Below, one piece after another: positions 35,178 through 44,833 of a stretch of 64,000 nucleotides of DNA; the first letter of the stretch is position 1; each line of letters starts with the position of its first letter. Under the pieces are notes generated by a model, which was given only the letters and a program-made list of their open reading frames with translations, had not been told where the DNA came from and did no database searches. Source of the stretch: Anaeromyxobacter dehalogenans 2CP-1 (GTDB taxonomy: Bacteria > Myxococcota > Myxococcia > Myxococcales > Anaeromyxobacteraceae); NCBI RefSeq assembly GCF_000022145.1, contig NC_011891.1:3950501-4014500 (forward strand), read 5' to 3'. The translations under genes and the position numbers were made by a program.

Positions 35178-36416
35178 ATGAACCTGCTCCTCTCGCTCGC
35201 CGCCGGCCTCCTCCTCGCCGCCCAGGGCGCCGCCCCGGCGCCCGACGCGCCGGACGGGACCGACGCCCCCCGCACCCGCCGCGCCGCCCGCCGCGGCGCG
35301 TCCGGCTGGACCCTCGACGCCCGCCTCGGCGCATACGCCGGCGCGTTCGACGGCATGGGCGTGCGGCGCGACTCCGGCGGCCTCGGCATCCTGGAGGGCG
35401 CGCTCGCGCCCGAGTGGCGCGGCGGCGACTGGACGGTCGGCGTCCCCCTCCGGCTCGCGCACCGCCAGACGTTCGGCGCGGACCTGTCCGAGACCACCGG
35501 CGCGCTGGACGTGACCGCGGAGCGCCGCATCACGCGCAGCTTCCGCGCCGGGCCCGAGGCCGGCGTGTCGGGGGCATACCGGCCCGGCTGGCCCGACCTG
35601 TACCAGCGCGCGCCGGGCGGCGCGCTGGCCTCCACCGACCGGTTCGGCTACCTCGCGTGGCACGTCGGCGGCCAGCTCTGGGCGCGCCCGCTGCCGCGCA
35701 GCCACCTGCGGCTCCACTACCGCTACGTCTCCTACGCGTACCAGGGCGAGGCGGCCTTCCAGCCGGACGTGAACCCGATGCACCTCACGCCGCGCGACAA
35801 CGTCCAGCACCAGGTGGACCTCTCCTGGCGATACCTGGGCGGCGAGTCCTGGGCGGCCGCGTTCCGGCTCGACTACACCCACCGTCACGACCTCGACCTG
35901 CTGGCCCGCAACGCCGGCACCGGCGGGACGAGCGGCTACACCAACCCCGACCAGAAGCTGAGCAAGCTGGAGCCGTCGGTGGAGGTGGAGCTGAAGCGGC
36001 TCGGTGGCCAGCTGGACGCCTCGCTGCGCTGGGGCTACGTGGTGCAGGACGATCCGTTCCAGGGCTACTACTCGTACTCCGGCCAGCACCCCCGCCTGGA
36101 CCTGGACTGGACGGCGACCGGCCGGCTCACGCTGGAGGGCCGGGTGGAGGCGTGGCTGCTCGAGTACGGCGCGAACGGCACCAGCCCCGCCCGCCTCGAC
36201 TCCGGCTCCCGCCGGTACGACCGCCGGGTGGCGCTCCGCGCCGGCGCGCGCTACGCGCTCACGCCGGCCGTGTCCGCGGTCGCCGAGGCGGAGTGGGTGA
36301 AGCGCGACACGAACTACCCGGACTACGTGCCCGACCCGGCCACCGACGCCGGGTACGACATCCGCTTCGACTACGAGAACGTCCGCGCCATCGCCGGCGT
36401 GGAGTGGCGGCTGTAG
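35178..36416 (+). CDS. Putative outer-membrane beta-barrel protein
   Basis: A 412-residue protein with a signal peptide (about residues 1-19), a basic/Pro-rich linker (about 20-42), then a barrel-like region from GWTLDARLGAYAGAF to the end. Alternating strands rich in Tyr, Trp and Arg (HLRLHYRYVSYAYQGEAAF, RVALRAGARYALTPAVSAVA) and the last strand VRAIAGVEWRL support an outer-membrane location. It follows the TPR protein and the repeat lipoprotein with a 9-bp gap, which suggests a combined envelope or secretion role. No specific family is recognised. Confidence 0.72.
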   Translation: MNLLLSLAAGLLLAAQGAAPAPDAPDGTDAPRTRRAARRGASGWTLDARLGAYAGAFDGMGVRRDSGGLGILEGALAPEWRGGDWTVGVPLRLAHRQTFGADLSETTGALDVTAERRITRSFRAGPEAGVSGAYRPGWPDLYQRAPGGALASTDRFGYLAWHVGGQLWARPLPRSHLRLHYRYVSYAYQGEAAFQPDVNPMHLTPRDNVQHQVDLSWRYLGGESWAAAFRLDYTHRHDLDLLARNAGTGGTSGYTNPDQKLSKLEPSVEVELKRLGGQLDASLRWGYVVQDDPFQGYYSYSGQHPRLDLDWTATGRLTLEGRVEAWLLEYGANGTSPARLDSGSRRYDRRVALRAGARYALTPAVSAVAEAEWVKRDTNYPDYVPDPATDAGYDIRFDYENVRAIAGVEWRL

Positions 36417-36502
36417 CGCCCGGCGGCGGGCCGCGCGGTCCGGGCCTCCCCCCGGCCCGGCCGCGCGGCCCCGCCGCCTTTCCCCGTGGTACGGTGGCCG
36501 GC

Positions 36503-37273
36503 GTGTCCCGGCGAGGCGCCTCCCCCGACGATCCGCGCCGCTGGGTGTTCAACCGCCTGGCGGAGGACTACGCCGTCCGGCCCGGCTACCCGGCGCCGCT
36601 CGCCGACCGGCTGGCGGCGCTCGCCGGCGGGCCCGGCGCGCGGGTGGCGGACCTGGGCGCCGGCACCGGGCACCTCGCCCGCGCGCTCGCCGCCCGGGGC
36701 CTGCGCGTGGCGGCGGTGGAGCCCGCGCGCGCGATGCTGGACGCGCTCGCCGACGCGCCCGCGTCGGCCGGCCCGGCCGTCGAGCCGGTGCACGCGGCCG
36801 CCGAGCAGACCGGCCTCGCGGCGGGCGCGTTCGCGCTCGTGGTCATCGCCGACGCGCTCCACTGGATCGACCCGGACCGCGGCGCGCGCGAGGCCGCGCG
36901 CCTGCTCGCGCCGGGCGGCGTGCTGGCGGTGGTCACGCCGCGCCTCGCGGACACGCCGTTCCTCCGCGCGCTCGGCGAGCGCATCGCGCGGGCGAACTTC
37001 AAGGCCCGCCCGCGCCCGCCGCCGGTGGGGCTGTTCTTCTCGGTGGCCGGGCTCCCCGCCCCCGCGGTCGAGCCGTTCGAGGACGAGGTGCGGCTCGAGC
37101 CCGACGCGCTCGACGCGGTGCTGCGCTCGCTCTCCTACGTGGGCCCGGCGCTCGGCCCGGCCGCGCTCGAGGCGCTGCTGGCGGACGCCCGCGTCCTCGC
37201 CAGGGGGCACGGCGGCGCCGCCTGGCGGCGCGAGATCGCGCTGGCGTGGGCCCGTGATCCCCGCTCACCCTGA
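36503..37273 (+). CDS. SAM-dependent class I methyltransferase
   Basis: A 256-residue Rossmann-fold methyltransferase. Motif I is VADLGAGTGHLARAL (about 48-62), the acidic end of strand 2 is VAAVEPARAMLDAL, and motif IV is ALVVIADALHWIDPDRGAREAARLLAPGG. This resembles UbiE/SmtA-like enzymes. The substrate is unknown. The GTG at 36503 is used because it starts closest to the conserved FNRLAEDYAVRPGYP. A GTG 9 bp upstream is equally possible. The last codons and stop (CGC TCA CCC TGA) come from repeat D. Confidence 0.82.
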   Translation: MSRRGASPDDPRRWVFNRLAEDYAVRPGYPAPLADRLAALAGGPGARVADLGAGTGHLARALAARGLRVAAVEPARAMLDALADAPASAGPAVEPVHAAAEQTGLAAGAFALVVIADALHWIDPDRGAREAARLLAPGGVLAVVTPRLADTPFLRALGERIARANFKARPRPPPVGLFFSVAGLPAPAVEPFEDEVRLEPDALDAVLRSLSYVGPALGPAALEALLADARVLARGHGGAAWRREIALAWARDPRSP

Positions 37274-37397
37274 GCGCCCCTCGACTCCGCGCGGCCATCA
37301 GCGCTCACCCTGAGCGTAGGCGAGCCGAAGGCTCGCCGGAGTCGAAGGGTCGGGATGAGCGAGCGAGCCGAAGGCTCGCCGGACTCGAAGGGCTCAC
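37263..37397. repeat. Hairpin repeat D cluster between convergent genes
   Basis: Several imperfect copies of a GCTCACCCTGAGCG / GGAGTCGAAGGG-type unit. Two contain perfect hairpins: GGCGAGCC-GAA-GGCTCGCC at 37319-37337 and GCGAGCC-GAA-GGCTCGC at 37363-37379. The stop codons of both flanking genes lie inside it. It probably works as a two-way terminator. Similar units are widespread in high-G+C bacteria. Confidence 0.75.
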
Positions 37398-38560
37398 CCG
37401 CCGAGCCGCGGGTGCTCCTCCCGCCAGCGCGCCACCGCCTCCAGCCGCTGCGGCCGCTCCAGCTCGAGGTGGCGCCGGATGGGCGCGTCCAGCCGGCGAT
37501 CGAGCAGCAGGTGCGCGCTCCAGGTCTCGGCCGGCTCGAAGCCGCGGGCCAGCTTGTGCTCCCCGCCCGCGCCGCCCTCGAAGCGGCGCACGCCGCGGCG
37601 GATGCACTCGTCGATCGAGTGGTACAGCGCCACGTTGAAGTGCAGGAACGGGTGCTGCTCGACGCAGCCCCAGTAGCGGCCGTACAGCGCCTCGGCGCTG
37701 GCGAGGTTGAACGCCATCCCCACCAGCCGCCCCTCCCTCCGCGCCTCCACCACCTCGACCGCGTCGGGCAGCCCGGCGAACACCCGCGCGTAGAACGCGC
37801 GGTTCACGAAGCGCATGCCCCAGGCCATCTGGTCGGTCGAGGCGCGGTGCAGCGCGAAGCAGTCGCGCGCCCAGCCCTCCGGATCCCGCGACAGCTCGTC
37901 GCCGCGCACGGTGCGGATGGCGATCCCCTGGCGCTCCGGCGCGGCCTTCTCGCGGCGGATGGCGTTCCTGCGCTTGGAGGGGAACGCCGCCAGGAATGCC
38001 TCCGGGTCGGCGTACCCGGCGTTGCGCCAGTGGTACTGGAAGTCCACCCGGAGCGCGAGGCCGGCCTCCTCCAGCTCGCGCGCCTCGTCGGCGCCGGGGA
38101 ACAGCACGTGCAGCCCGTGGAGCCCCTCCTCGGCGCAGAGCCGCCGCGCCCGCTCCAGCAGCGCCCGCACCAGGGCCGCCCGGTTCTCGCCGGCGGCCAC
38201 CAGGAAGCGGCGCCCGGTGGCGGGCGTGAACGGCACGCCCAGCACGAGCTTCGGGTACCAGGGGAGACGGGCCCGAGCGGCCGCCGCCGCCCACTCCCAG
38301 TCGCGCCCGAAGTCGCCGTCGGAGCTCTCGCGCACGTAGGCGAACGCGGCCGCCACCACCCGGCCGCCGCGCCGGGCCACCAGGTGCCGCGGCGCCCAGC
38401 CGGTCCGCGGGGTGGCGCAGCCGCTCTCCTCGCACGCGGCCAGGAACGCGTGGCGGGCGAACGGGCTGGCGCGCTCGGGCTCGTGCTCGAGGAGCGCGTC
38501 CCAGTCCTCGGGGCGGAGCTCGGAGATGGAGCCGTGGACGGACAGGGTCAGGCCAGACAC
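37394..38560 (-). CDS. FemAB-like acyltransferase (DUF482-type)
   Basis: A 388-residue double-GNAT protein of the FemAB-like/DUF482 family. Typical segments are SPFARHAFLAACEESGCATPRTGWAPRHLVARRGG, AFPSKRRNAIRREKAA (the family signature), GRLVGMAFNLASAEALYGRYWGCVEQHPFLHFNVALYHSID, and RFEGGAGGEHKLARGFEPAETWSAH. Related proteins have been proposed to transfer amino acids from aminoacyl-tRNA to peptidoglycan or other acceptors. The substrate here is unknown. I prefer the GTG at 38560; a TTG at 38596 is also in frame. No ribosome site is clear. Its stop lies within repeat D. Confidence 0.82.
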   Translation of the reverse strand: MSGLTLSVHGSISELRPEDWDALLEHEPERASPFARHAFLAACEESGCATPRTGWAPRHLVARRGGRVVAAAFAYVRESSDGDFGRDWEWAAAAARARLPWYPKLVLGVPFTPATGRRFLVAAGENRAALVRALLERARRLCAEEGLHGLHVLFPGADEARELEEAGLALRVDFQYHWRNAGYADPEAFLAAFPSKRRNAIRREKAAPERQGIAIRTVRGDELSRDPEGWARDCFALHRASTDQMAWGMRFVNRAFYARVFAGLPDAVEVVEARREGRLVGMAFNLASAEALYGRYWGCVEQHPFLHFNVALYHSIDECIRRGVRRFEGGAGGEHKLARGFEPAETWSAHLLLDRRLDAPIRRHLELERPQRLEAVARWREEHPRLGG

Positions 38561-38704
38561 CGGCCGTTCATAGCCGCCGCGGCGCCGACGGCGCAATGCG
38601 CCACGCCCCGGGGTTCGCCCCGACAGGGCCCGCCCGCGCCCCGATCCTCGGGTCGCAACCCGCCAAACGTCCGATTACGACAACGCCGATATGACTCAGG
38701 AATG

Positions 38705-38837
38705 GCCAGCGAGCGAAGCGAGCTTGCCGGGGCGCCGCCGCGTAGGTGGCGAAGCCGCCCGCGGTGGCGCAAGGGACCCGGCGAGCAGGGTGGGGCCCCG
38801 CGGAGCTCCGCTCCGTGGGGCGGGGCGCAGCCCCGTC
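38705..38837 (-). repeat. Dispersed intergenic repeat A, copy 2
   Basis: The inverse-orientation counterpart of 6240-6370. It shares GGGGCTGCGCCCC, GCTCGCCGGGTCCCTTGCGC and the closing GCTCGCT.CGCTCGCT. It sits between the FemAB-like gene and the tyrosine-degradation operon, ending 7 bp before the FAH start codon, so it may form the 5' leader of that operon. Confidence 0.7.
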
Positions 38838-38843
38838 TAGATC

Positions 38844-39821
38844 ATGCGCCTCGCGACGCGACGTGACGGCAGCCGCGACGGGCGGCTCATGGTGGTCCGC
38901 CGGGATGGCGAGGCCCTCCTCGACGCCGGCCCCGCCGCGAGGACGCTGCAGGACGCGCTCGACCGGTGGGAGGAGGCGGAGCCGAAGCTCCGGGCCCTCG
39001 CCGAGTCGCTGGACGCGGGGCGCGCCGCCGGCGTCCCGCTCGATCCGCACGCGCTGCACTCGCCGCTGCCGCGCGCCTACGAGTGGGTGGACGGCTCCGC
39101 GTACCTCAACCACGTGCGCCTGGTGCGCAAGGCGCGCGGCGCCGAGCCGCCCCCCACGCTCGAGTCCGACCCGCTCGTGTACCAGGGCGGCTCGGGCGTC
39201 CTCCTCGGGCCCACCGACGACCTCCCGCTCCCGGATCCGGGCTGGGGCCTCGACCTCGAGGGCGAGGTCTGCTGCATCCTCGGCGACGTGCCCCGCGGCA
39301 CCCGCGCCGCCGACGCGGGCCGCCACGTCCGGCTGCTCTGCCTCGCGAACGACGTCACGCTGCGCAACCTGGTGCCGGGCGAGCTCGCGAAGGGCTTCGG
39401 CTTCTTCCAGTCGAAGCCCGCCACCGCGTTCTCGCCGTTCGCGGTCACGCCGGACGAGGTCGGCCCGGCCTGGCGCGACGGCCGGCTGCACCTGCGCATG
39501 ACGGTGCGGTGGAACGGCCAGGTGGTGGGCACGGTGGACGCCGGCCCGGAGATGCACTTCTCCTTCTTCCAGCTCCTCGAGCACGTGGCCCGGACCCGCG
39601 GGTTCACCGCGGGCACGATCCTCGGGAGCGGCACGGTCTCGAACGCCGATCGCGCCCGCGGCTGGTCCTGCATCGCCGAGCAGCGCGCCCTCGAGATGAT
39701 CGACGGCGGCGCGCCGCGCACGCGCTTCCTCGCCGCCGGCGACACCGTCGAGATCGAGGTCCGCGACGGCGAGGGCCGGAACGTGTTCGGCACCATCTCG
39801 CAGCGGGTGCGCGCGCCATGA
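38844..39821 (+). CDS. Fumarylacetoacetate hydrolase family protein
   Basis: A 325-residue FAH-fold hydrolase, expected to split fumarylacetoacetate into fumarate and acetoacetate, the last step of tyrosine breakdown. Signature parts are YEWVDGSAYLNHVRLVRKARG, the metal ligands in DLEGEVCCILGDVP, FFQSKPATAFSPFAVTPDEVG, EMHFSFFQLLEHVART and ILGSGTVSNADR. The length matches the shorter bacterial FAH type. It is first of four overlapping or closely spaced genes that encode the homogentisate pathway. The ATG at 38844 follows repeat A with little room for a Shine-Dalgarno. Confidence 0.9.
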   Translation: MRLATRRDGSRDGRLMVVRRDGEALLDAGPAARTLQDALDRWEEAEPKLRALAESLDAGRAAGVPLDPHALHSPLPRAYEWVDGSAYLNHVRLVRKARGAEPPPTLESDPLVYQGGSGVLLGPTDDLPLPDPGWGLDLEGEVCCILGDVPRGTRAADAGRHVRLLCLANDVTLRNLVPGELAKGFGFFQSKPATAFSPFAVTPDEVGPAWRDGRLHLRMTVRWNGQVVGTVDAGPEMHFSFFQLLEHVARTRGFTAGTILGSGTVSNADRARGWSCIAEQRALEMIDGGAPRTRFLAAGDTVEIEVRDGEGRNVFGTISQRVRAP

Positions 39822-40476
39822 CCCTCCGCCTCTACTCCTACTGGCGCTCCTCCTCCGCCTGGCGCGTGCGCCTCGGCCTCGCGCTGAAGGGGCTCGCGTA
39901 CGAGTATCGCGCCGTGGACCTGCTCGCGCAGGAGCAGTTCCAGGCGGCGCACCAGGCCCGGAACCCCATGTCGCAGGTACCGGTGCTGGAGGTGGAGGAG
40001 GACGGGCGGACGCACCTGCTGGTGCAGTCCATGGCCATCCTGGAGTGGCTGGAGGAGCGCCACCCCGAGCCGGCCCTGCTGCCACCCGACCTGTGGGGCC
40101 GCGCCCGGGTGCGGGCGCTCGCCGAGCACGTGAACTCCGGGACGCAGCCGATGCAGAACGCGCTCGTGCTGCGGATGCTGCGCGAGAAGGTGCCGGGGTG
40201 GGACCGCGAGTGGGCCCGGTTCTTCATCGCGCGCGGGCTCGCGGCCCTGGAGACCGCGGTCCGCGACGGCGCCGGCCGCTTCTCGCACGGCGACGCGCCC
40301 ACCCTCGCCGACTGCTACCTCGTGCCCCAGCTCTACAACGCGCGCCGCTTCGGGCTCGACCTCGAGCCCTACCCCACGCTGCGCCGCGTGGACGAGGCCT
40401 GCGCGGCGCTCGCGCCGTTCCAGGCCGCCCACCCCGACCGCCAGCCCGACGCGCCGCCGCCCGACCGGAGGACCCC

Positions 40477-40480
<4 letters not shown>
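39818..40480 (+). CDS. maiA: Maleylacetoacetate isomerase
   Basis: A 220-residue zeta-class GST that isomerises maleylacetoacetate to fumarylacetoacetate using glutathione. The N-terminal SYWRSSSAWRVRLGLALKGL holds the Ser-rich active-site motif. NPMSQVPVLEVEED and LLVQSMAILEWLEERHP (Gln-Ser glutathione site) follow, then the C-terminal APTLADCYLVPQLYNARRFGLDL. The ATG overlaps the FAH stop (ATGA), and its own stop overlaps the hpd ATG, so translation of the operon is coupled. Confidence 0.94.
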
Positions 40481-41664
<1,184 letters not shown>

Positions 41665-41668
41665 GCGG

Positions 41669-42826
41669 ATGCTCGACCGGATCGTCCAGGGAGAGGTGCC
41701 GCGCAAGCACCACCTCGCGTTCCGCGACGCGGAGGGGCGGCTCCTCCACGAGGAGGCGTACACCCGCGCCGGCTTCGACGGACCGTACGCGCTGCTCTAC
41801 CACCGCAACCGGCCGCACGCGGTCCACGCCGCCCAGGCCCGGAACGGCTTCCCCCTGCCGCAGCCCGCGCCGGCGCGGGCGCTGCTGAAGCGCCACTACC
41901 GCACCCAGGACCTCGCGGCGCGCGGCGGGCCGCCGGTCGACGCGCGGCGCCCGCTCCTGTTCAACGCCGACGTGGTGGTCGGCCTGGTGACGCCCACCTC
42001 CGAGGACCCGGTCTACTTCGCGAACGGCGACGGCGACGACCTCTACTTCGTCGCCGAGGGGGGCGGCCTGCTGCGCTCGCCCATGGGCGACCTGCGCTTC
42101 GGGCAGCACGACTACGTCTACGTGCCGAGGGGCCTGCTGCACCGGTTCGTGCCCGATGCCGGGCCGCAGCGCTGGCTGTCGCTCGAGCTCCCCGGCGGCA
42201 TGCACCTGCCGGCGCAGTGGCGGAACGAGACCGGCCAGCTCCGCATGGACGCCCCCTACTCCCACCGCGACTTCCGGCGGGTGGAGCTGAAGGGCCCGGT
42301 GGACGAGGGCCTCCGCGACCTGGTGGTGAAGCGGGCCGGCGCGTTCCACGGGTTCCGCTACGACGCGTCGCCGCTCGACGTGGTGGGGTGGGACGGCGCG
42401 CTCTACCCGTTCGCCTTCCCCATCCTGAACTTCCAGCCGCGGGCCGGGCTGGTGCACCTGCCGCCGACGTGGCACGGCACCTTCGCGGCGCGCGGCGCGC
42501 TGGTCTGCTCGTTCGTGCCGCGGGTGACCGACTTCCACCCGGAGGCCGTGCCCTGCCCCTACCCGCACGCCTCGGTGGACGTGGACGAGATCCTGTTCTA
42601 CGTGCGGGGGGAGTTCACCAGCCGCCGCGGCGTCGGCCCGGGCTCGATCTCGCACCACCCCGCCGGCACCATGCACGGCCCGCACCCCGGCGCCTACGAG
42701 GCGTCGATCGGCACGCGCAGCACGAACGAGCTGGCGGTGATGCTCGACTGCTACCTGCCGCTGCAGCCCACGGCGATCGCGCTCGGCATCGAGGACCCCG
42801 GCTACCAGGAGAGCTTCGTCGGCTGA
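41669..42826 (+). CDS. hmgA: Homogentisate 1,2-dioxygenase
   Basis: A 385-residue cupin-type dioxygenase that opens homogentisate to maleylacetoacetate with O2 and Fe(II). Family segments are KHHLAFRDAEGRLLHEEAYT, YVPRGLLHRFVPDAGPQRWLSLELPG, and the iron-binding C-terminal SISHHPAGTMHGPHPGAYEASIG. It starts 4 bp after hpd and completes a four-gene operon (FAH, maiA, hpd, hmgA). An aromatic aminotransferase to start the pathway is not next to it. It is a little shorter than many homologues. Confidence 0.95.
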   Translation: MLDRIVQGEVPRKHHLAFRDAEGRLLHEEAYTRAGFDGPYALLYHRNRPHAVHAAQARNGFPLPQPAPARALLKRHYRTQDLAARGGPPVDARRPLLFNADVVVGLVTPTSEDPVYFANGDGDDLYFVAEGGGLLRSPMGDLRFGQHDYVYVPRGLLHRFVPDAGPQRWLSLELPGGMHLPAQWRNETGQLRMDAPYSHRDFRRVELKGPVDEGLRDLVVKRAGAFHGFRYDASPLDVVGWDGALYPFAFPILNFQPRAGLVHLPPTWHGTFAARGALVCSFVPRVTDFHPEAVPCPYPHASVDVDEILFYVRGEFTSRRGVGPGSISHHPAGTMHGPHPGAYEASIGTRSTNELAVMLDCYLPLQPTAIALGIEDPGYQESFVG

Positions 42827-42874
42827 CGCGGCGCCCCTCCCCCCGGCGGCGCGCATCCGCTATGGTGTCCCGCC

Positions 42875-43339
42875 ATGCCCTTCCGCGTCGCCCGCCCGCC
42901 CACGCCGCCGGTCACCCGCTACCGCGGCCTCGTCGAGCACCTCGGCTTCCGCCTGAAGCGCTACGCGTCGGTCGAGGCCGGGGAGCCGTTCGCGGAGGAG
43001 CGCTTCCGGAGCGGCCGCGGCCTGGCGCTGTCGGCGCTCCCCGAGCCGGCGGTGCAGCACGACCGGCCGGGCGTGGGGCTCGTCCTCGAGCACCAGCTCC
43101 CGGAGCTGGACCGGGTCACGATCGCGTGGTGGGACCGCGAGCGCGAGCTGCCGCTGCGCGTGATCGTGGGCGACGACGCCGGCTGGCGGCCGGCGCGCGA
43201 GGGCGAGTCGCTCTGCGTGTGGGATCTCGCGATCGTGGCCGCGGAGCGCGACGCCTACCTCGAGACCGTGCTCACGCCGGGCGGCGGCGGGATCGACGCG
43301 TACCTGGCGCGCGCCTGGGACGGCGCGCTGCGCGCCTGA
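42875..43339 (+). CDS. Hypothetical protein
   Basis: A 154-residue soluble protein I do not recognise. It has no signal peptide or membrane helix. Notable stretches are YRGLVEHLGFRLKRYASVE near the start, then ERVEFR-like charged segments, a mid-region of beta-strand character (DRVTIAWWDRERELPLRVIVG) and an acidic/Trp-rich SLCVWDLAIVAAERDAYLETV. It follows hmgA by 48 bp on the same strand and could be the last gene of that operon. A hairpin lies after it. Confidence 0.6.
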   Translation: MPFRVARPPTPPVTRYRGLVEHLGFRLKRYASVEAGEPFAEERFRSGRGLALSALPEPAVQHDRPGVGLVLEHQLPELDRVTIAWWDRERELPLRVIVGDDAGWRPAREGESLCVWDLAIVAAERDAYLETVLTPGGGGIDAYLARAWDGALRA

Positions 43340-43357
43340 CCGGCGACGCGCGCCGCC

Positions 43358-43378
43358 CGCGGCCGTCGGACGGCCGCG
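43358..43378. terminator. Two-way hairpin between convergent genes
   Basis: CGCGGCCGT pairs perfectly with ACGGCCGCG around the loop CGG. It sits between the stop codons at 43339 and 43398 and has no T-run on either side. A terminator role is inferred from position. Confidence 0.5.
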
Positions 43379-43397
43379 AGCGGTGGCGCCGGACGGG

Positions 43398-44006
43398 CTA
43401 CTTCCCCTCGACGGCCTTCCGGGTCTCCTCGGCCTTCTCGGCCGCCTCGGCGGCCTTCTCGCCGCCCTTGGCGGCGGCCGCCTTCGCCTTCACGGCCGCG
43501 TCGGACGCCCCCTCGTCGGCCTTCTGCCCCGCCTTCACGCCGGCGGCCTTCGCCTTCGCGGCGGCCTGGTGGCCCTTCTTCTTGCCGTGCGCGGACGCGG
43601 CGGCGGCCTTCGCCTGGCCCTTCGCGGCGGCGGCCTCGGCCTTCGCCTTGCCCTCGGCGACGCCCTTCGGCTCGCCGACCGGCGCCATCGCCTCGCCGCC
43701 CGCCGCCTGCTCCTGCTGCATGGCCTCGGCGGCGGACTTCGCCTCGAGCGCCTTCGCCTCGGCGGCGGTCCGGCGCGATCTCACCTTCGCGGCGGCGGCG
43801 TCCTTCTTCGCGCCGGCCTTGGCCTCGGCCTGCTTCACCTCGCCGTCCGCCTTCGCGGCGGCGGCGGTGACGTGCTCGGTGGCGTGCGCGTCGGCCTTCG
43901 CCCTGGCGGCGTCGACCTCGGCGCTGGACGGCATGGACGGGACCTGCGCGCGGGCGGTGCCGGCGAGGGCGAGGGCTGCGAGGGCGGCTGCGAGCATGAG
44001 GCGCAT
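43398..44006 (-). CDS. Secreted Ala/Lys-rich low-complexity protein
   Basis: A 202-residue protein with a clear signal peptide (MRLMLAAALAALALAGTARA, cleavage before Q). The mature part is about half Ala plus Lys/Glu, with many imperfect KA, AAAKA and EKA units from residue 35 to the end (for example AKAEAAAAKGQAKAAAASAH). It would form long charged helices. The composition resembles histone H1-like or late-embryogenesis-abundant proteins, but the export signal argues for an envelope role. The mature part contains no Cys. I could not identify a family. Confidence 0.72.
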   Translation of the reverse strand: MRLMLAAALAALALAGTARAQVPSMPSSAEVDAARAKADAHATEHVTAAAAKADGEVKQAEAKAGAKKDAAAAKVRSRRTAAEAKALEAKSAAEAMQQEQAAGGEAMAPVGEPKGVAEGKAKAEAAAAKGQAKAAAASAHGKKKGHQAAAKAKAAGVKAGQKADEGASDAAVKAKAAAAKGGEKAAEAAEKAEETRKAVEGK

Positions 44007-44145
44007 GGCGGGACTCTCCGCGGGACGGGTGCACTGTGCGTGGAACCGGAACCCCGGAACGCTAGCACCCGCCCACGGGTCACGCCACCGCCGTCGCGTC
44101 CTCCTGCGCTTCGCGGGAGACGCTCAGGGGTGCGGCGCGGACGGG

Positions 44146-44682
44146 CTACGCCGCGCCGCCCGCGCCCCGCGCCATCTCCAGCAGGCGCTGGGTGGAGATC
44201 GGGATCTTCAGGCCGCGGCCGCCGTTCTCGAGGAACAGGCGCAGCCCGTAGTCGTAGTGGCGCTTCACCGCGTTCAGGATCGACTCGTGGAGCGGCTGGA
44301 GCGCCTCGGGCGTCGGCTCCGCCATCTCGAAGTCCTCCATCCCGAACAGCGAGATGATGTAGCGGGTCTCGAGCTTCTTGAAGCGGATCTCGAGCAGGAT
44401 CGAGTCGCGCCCCTTCGGCTCCTCCAGCGCGAGCCGCAGCCCGACGTGCCAGAAGCCGTCCTCGCCGAGGTGGATGGCGTCCTCGATCTTCTGCGTGGGC
44501 TCGCCGTTCGCGCCGGGGGAGACCGGCTCGTAGCCGACCAGCTCCCGCGGCCAGCCCGAGTACTCGATGAGCCCGCGCGAGAGCGTCGCGGCGAACAGCA
44601 CGCACTCGGAGCGGTAGCCGGCGAACCCGGCGCGCGCCTGCTCGAGCGACTCACACAGATCCTGGTAGCGGCTGCGGCTCAT
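44146..44682 (-). CDS. Conserved hypothetical protein
   Basis: A 178-residue soluble protein of unknown function. It reads YQDLCESLEQARAGFAGYRSECVLFAATLSRGLIEYSGWP, then a domain with DGFWHVGLRLALEEPKGRDSILLEIRFKKLETRYIISLFG and a helical end. The overall pattern suggests a mixed alpha/beta fold. The ATG has GGGAGG about 6 bp upstream. It lies between the Ala/Lys-rich protein and repeat C, pointing left. Confidence 0.65.
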   Translation of the reverse strand: MSRSRYQDLCESLEQARAGFAGYRSECVLFAATLSRGLIEYSGWPRELVGYEPVSPGANGEPTQKIEDAIHLGEDGFWHVGLRLALEEPKGRDSILLEIRFKKLETRYIISLFGMEDFEMAEPTPEALQPLHESILNAVKRHYDYGLRLFLENGGRGLKIPISTQRLLEMARGAGGAA

Positions 44683-44833
44683 GCGCTTCCTCCCGTGCTT
44701 GGGCGGCCGAACGCCCGGTCGAAGGGCCGGCAGGGTAACACGCGTGGGCGCCCGCGCGCGCGTCCCGGCGCGGCGCCACCTGACGCACCGCGCTGCCTTC
44801 TCCTGTCCAGAATTCCGGCGTGGGCCGGAGCGC

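Noticed and set aside
43398-44006. Ala/Lys-rich protein as a histone H1-like chromatin protein
   Set aside because: A clear signal peptide points to export, and no DNA-binding core domain is visible.
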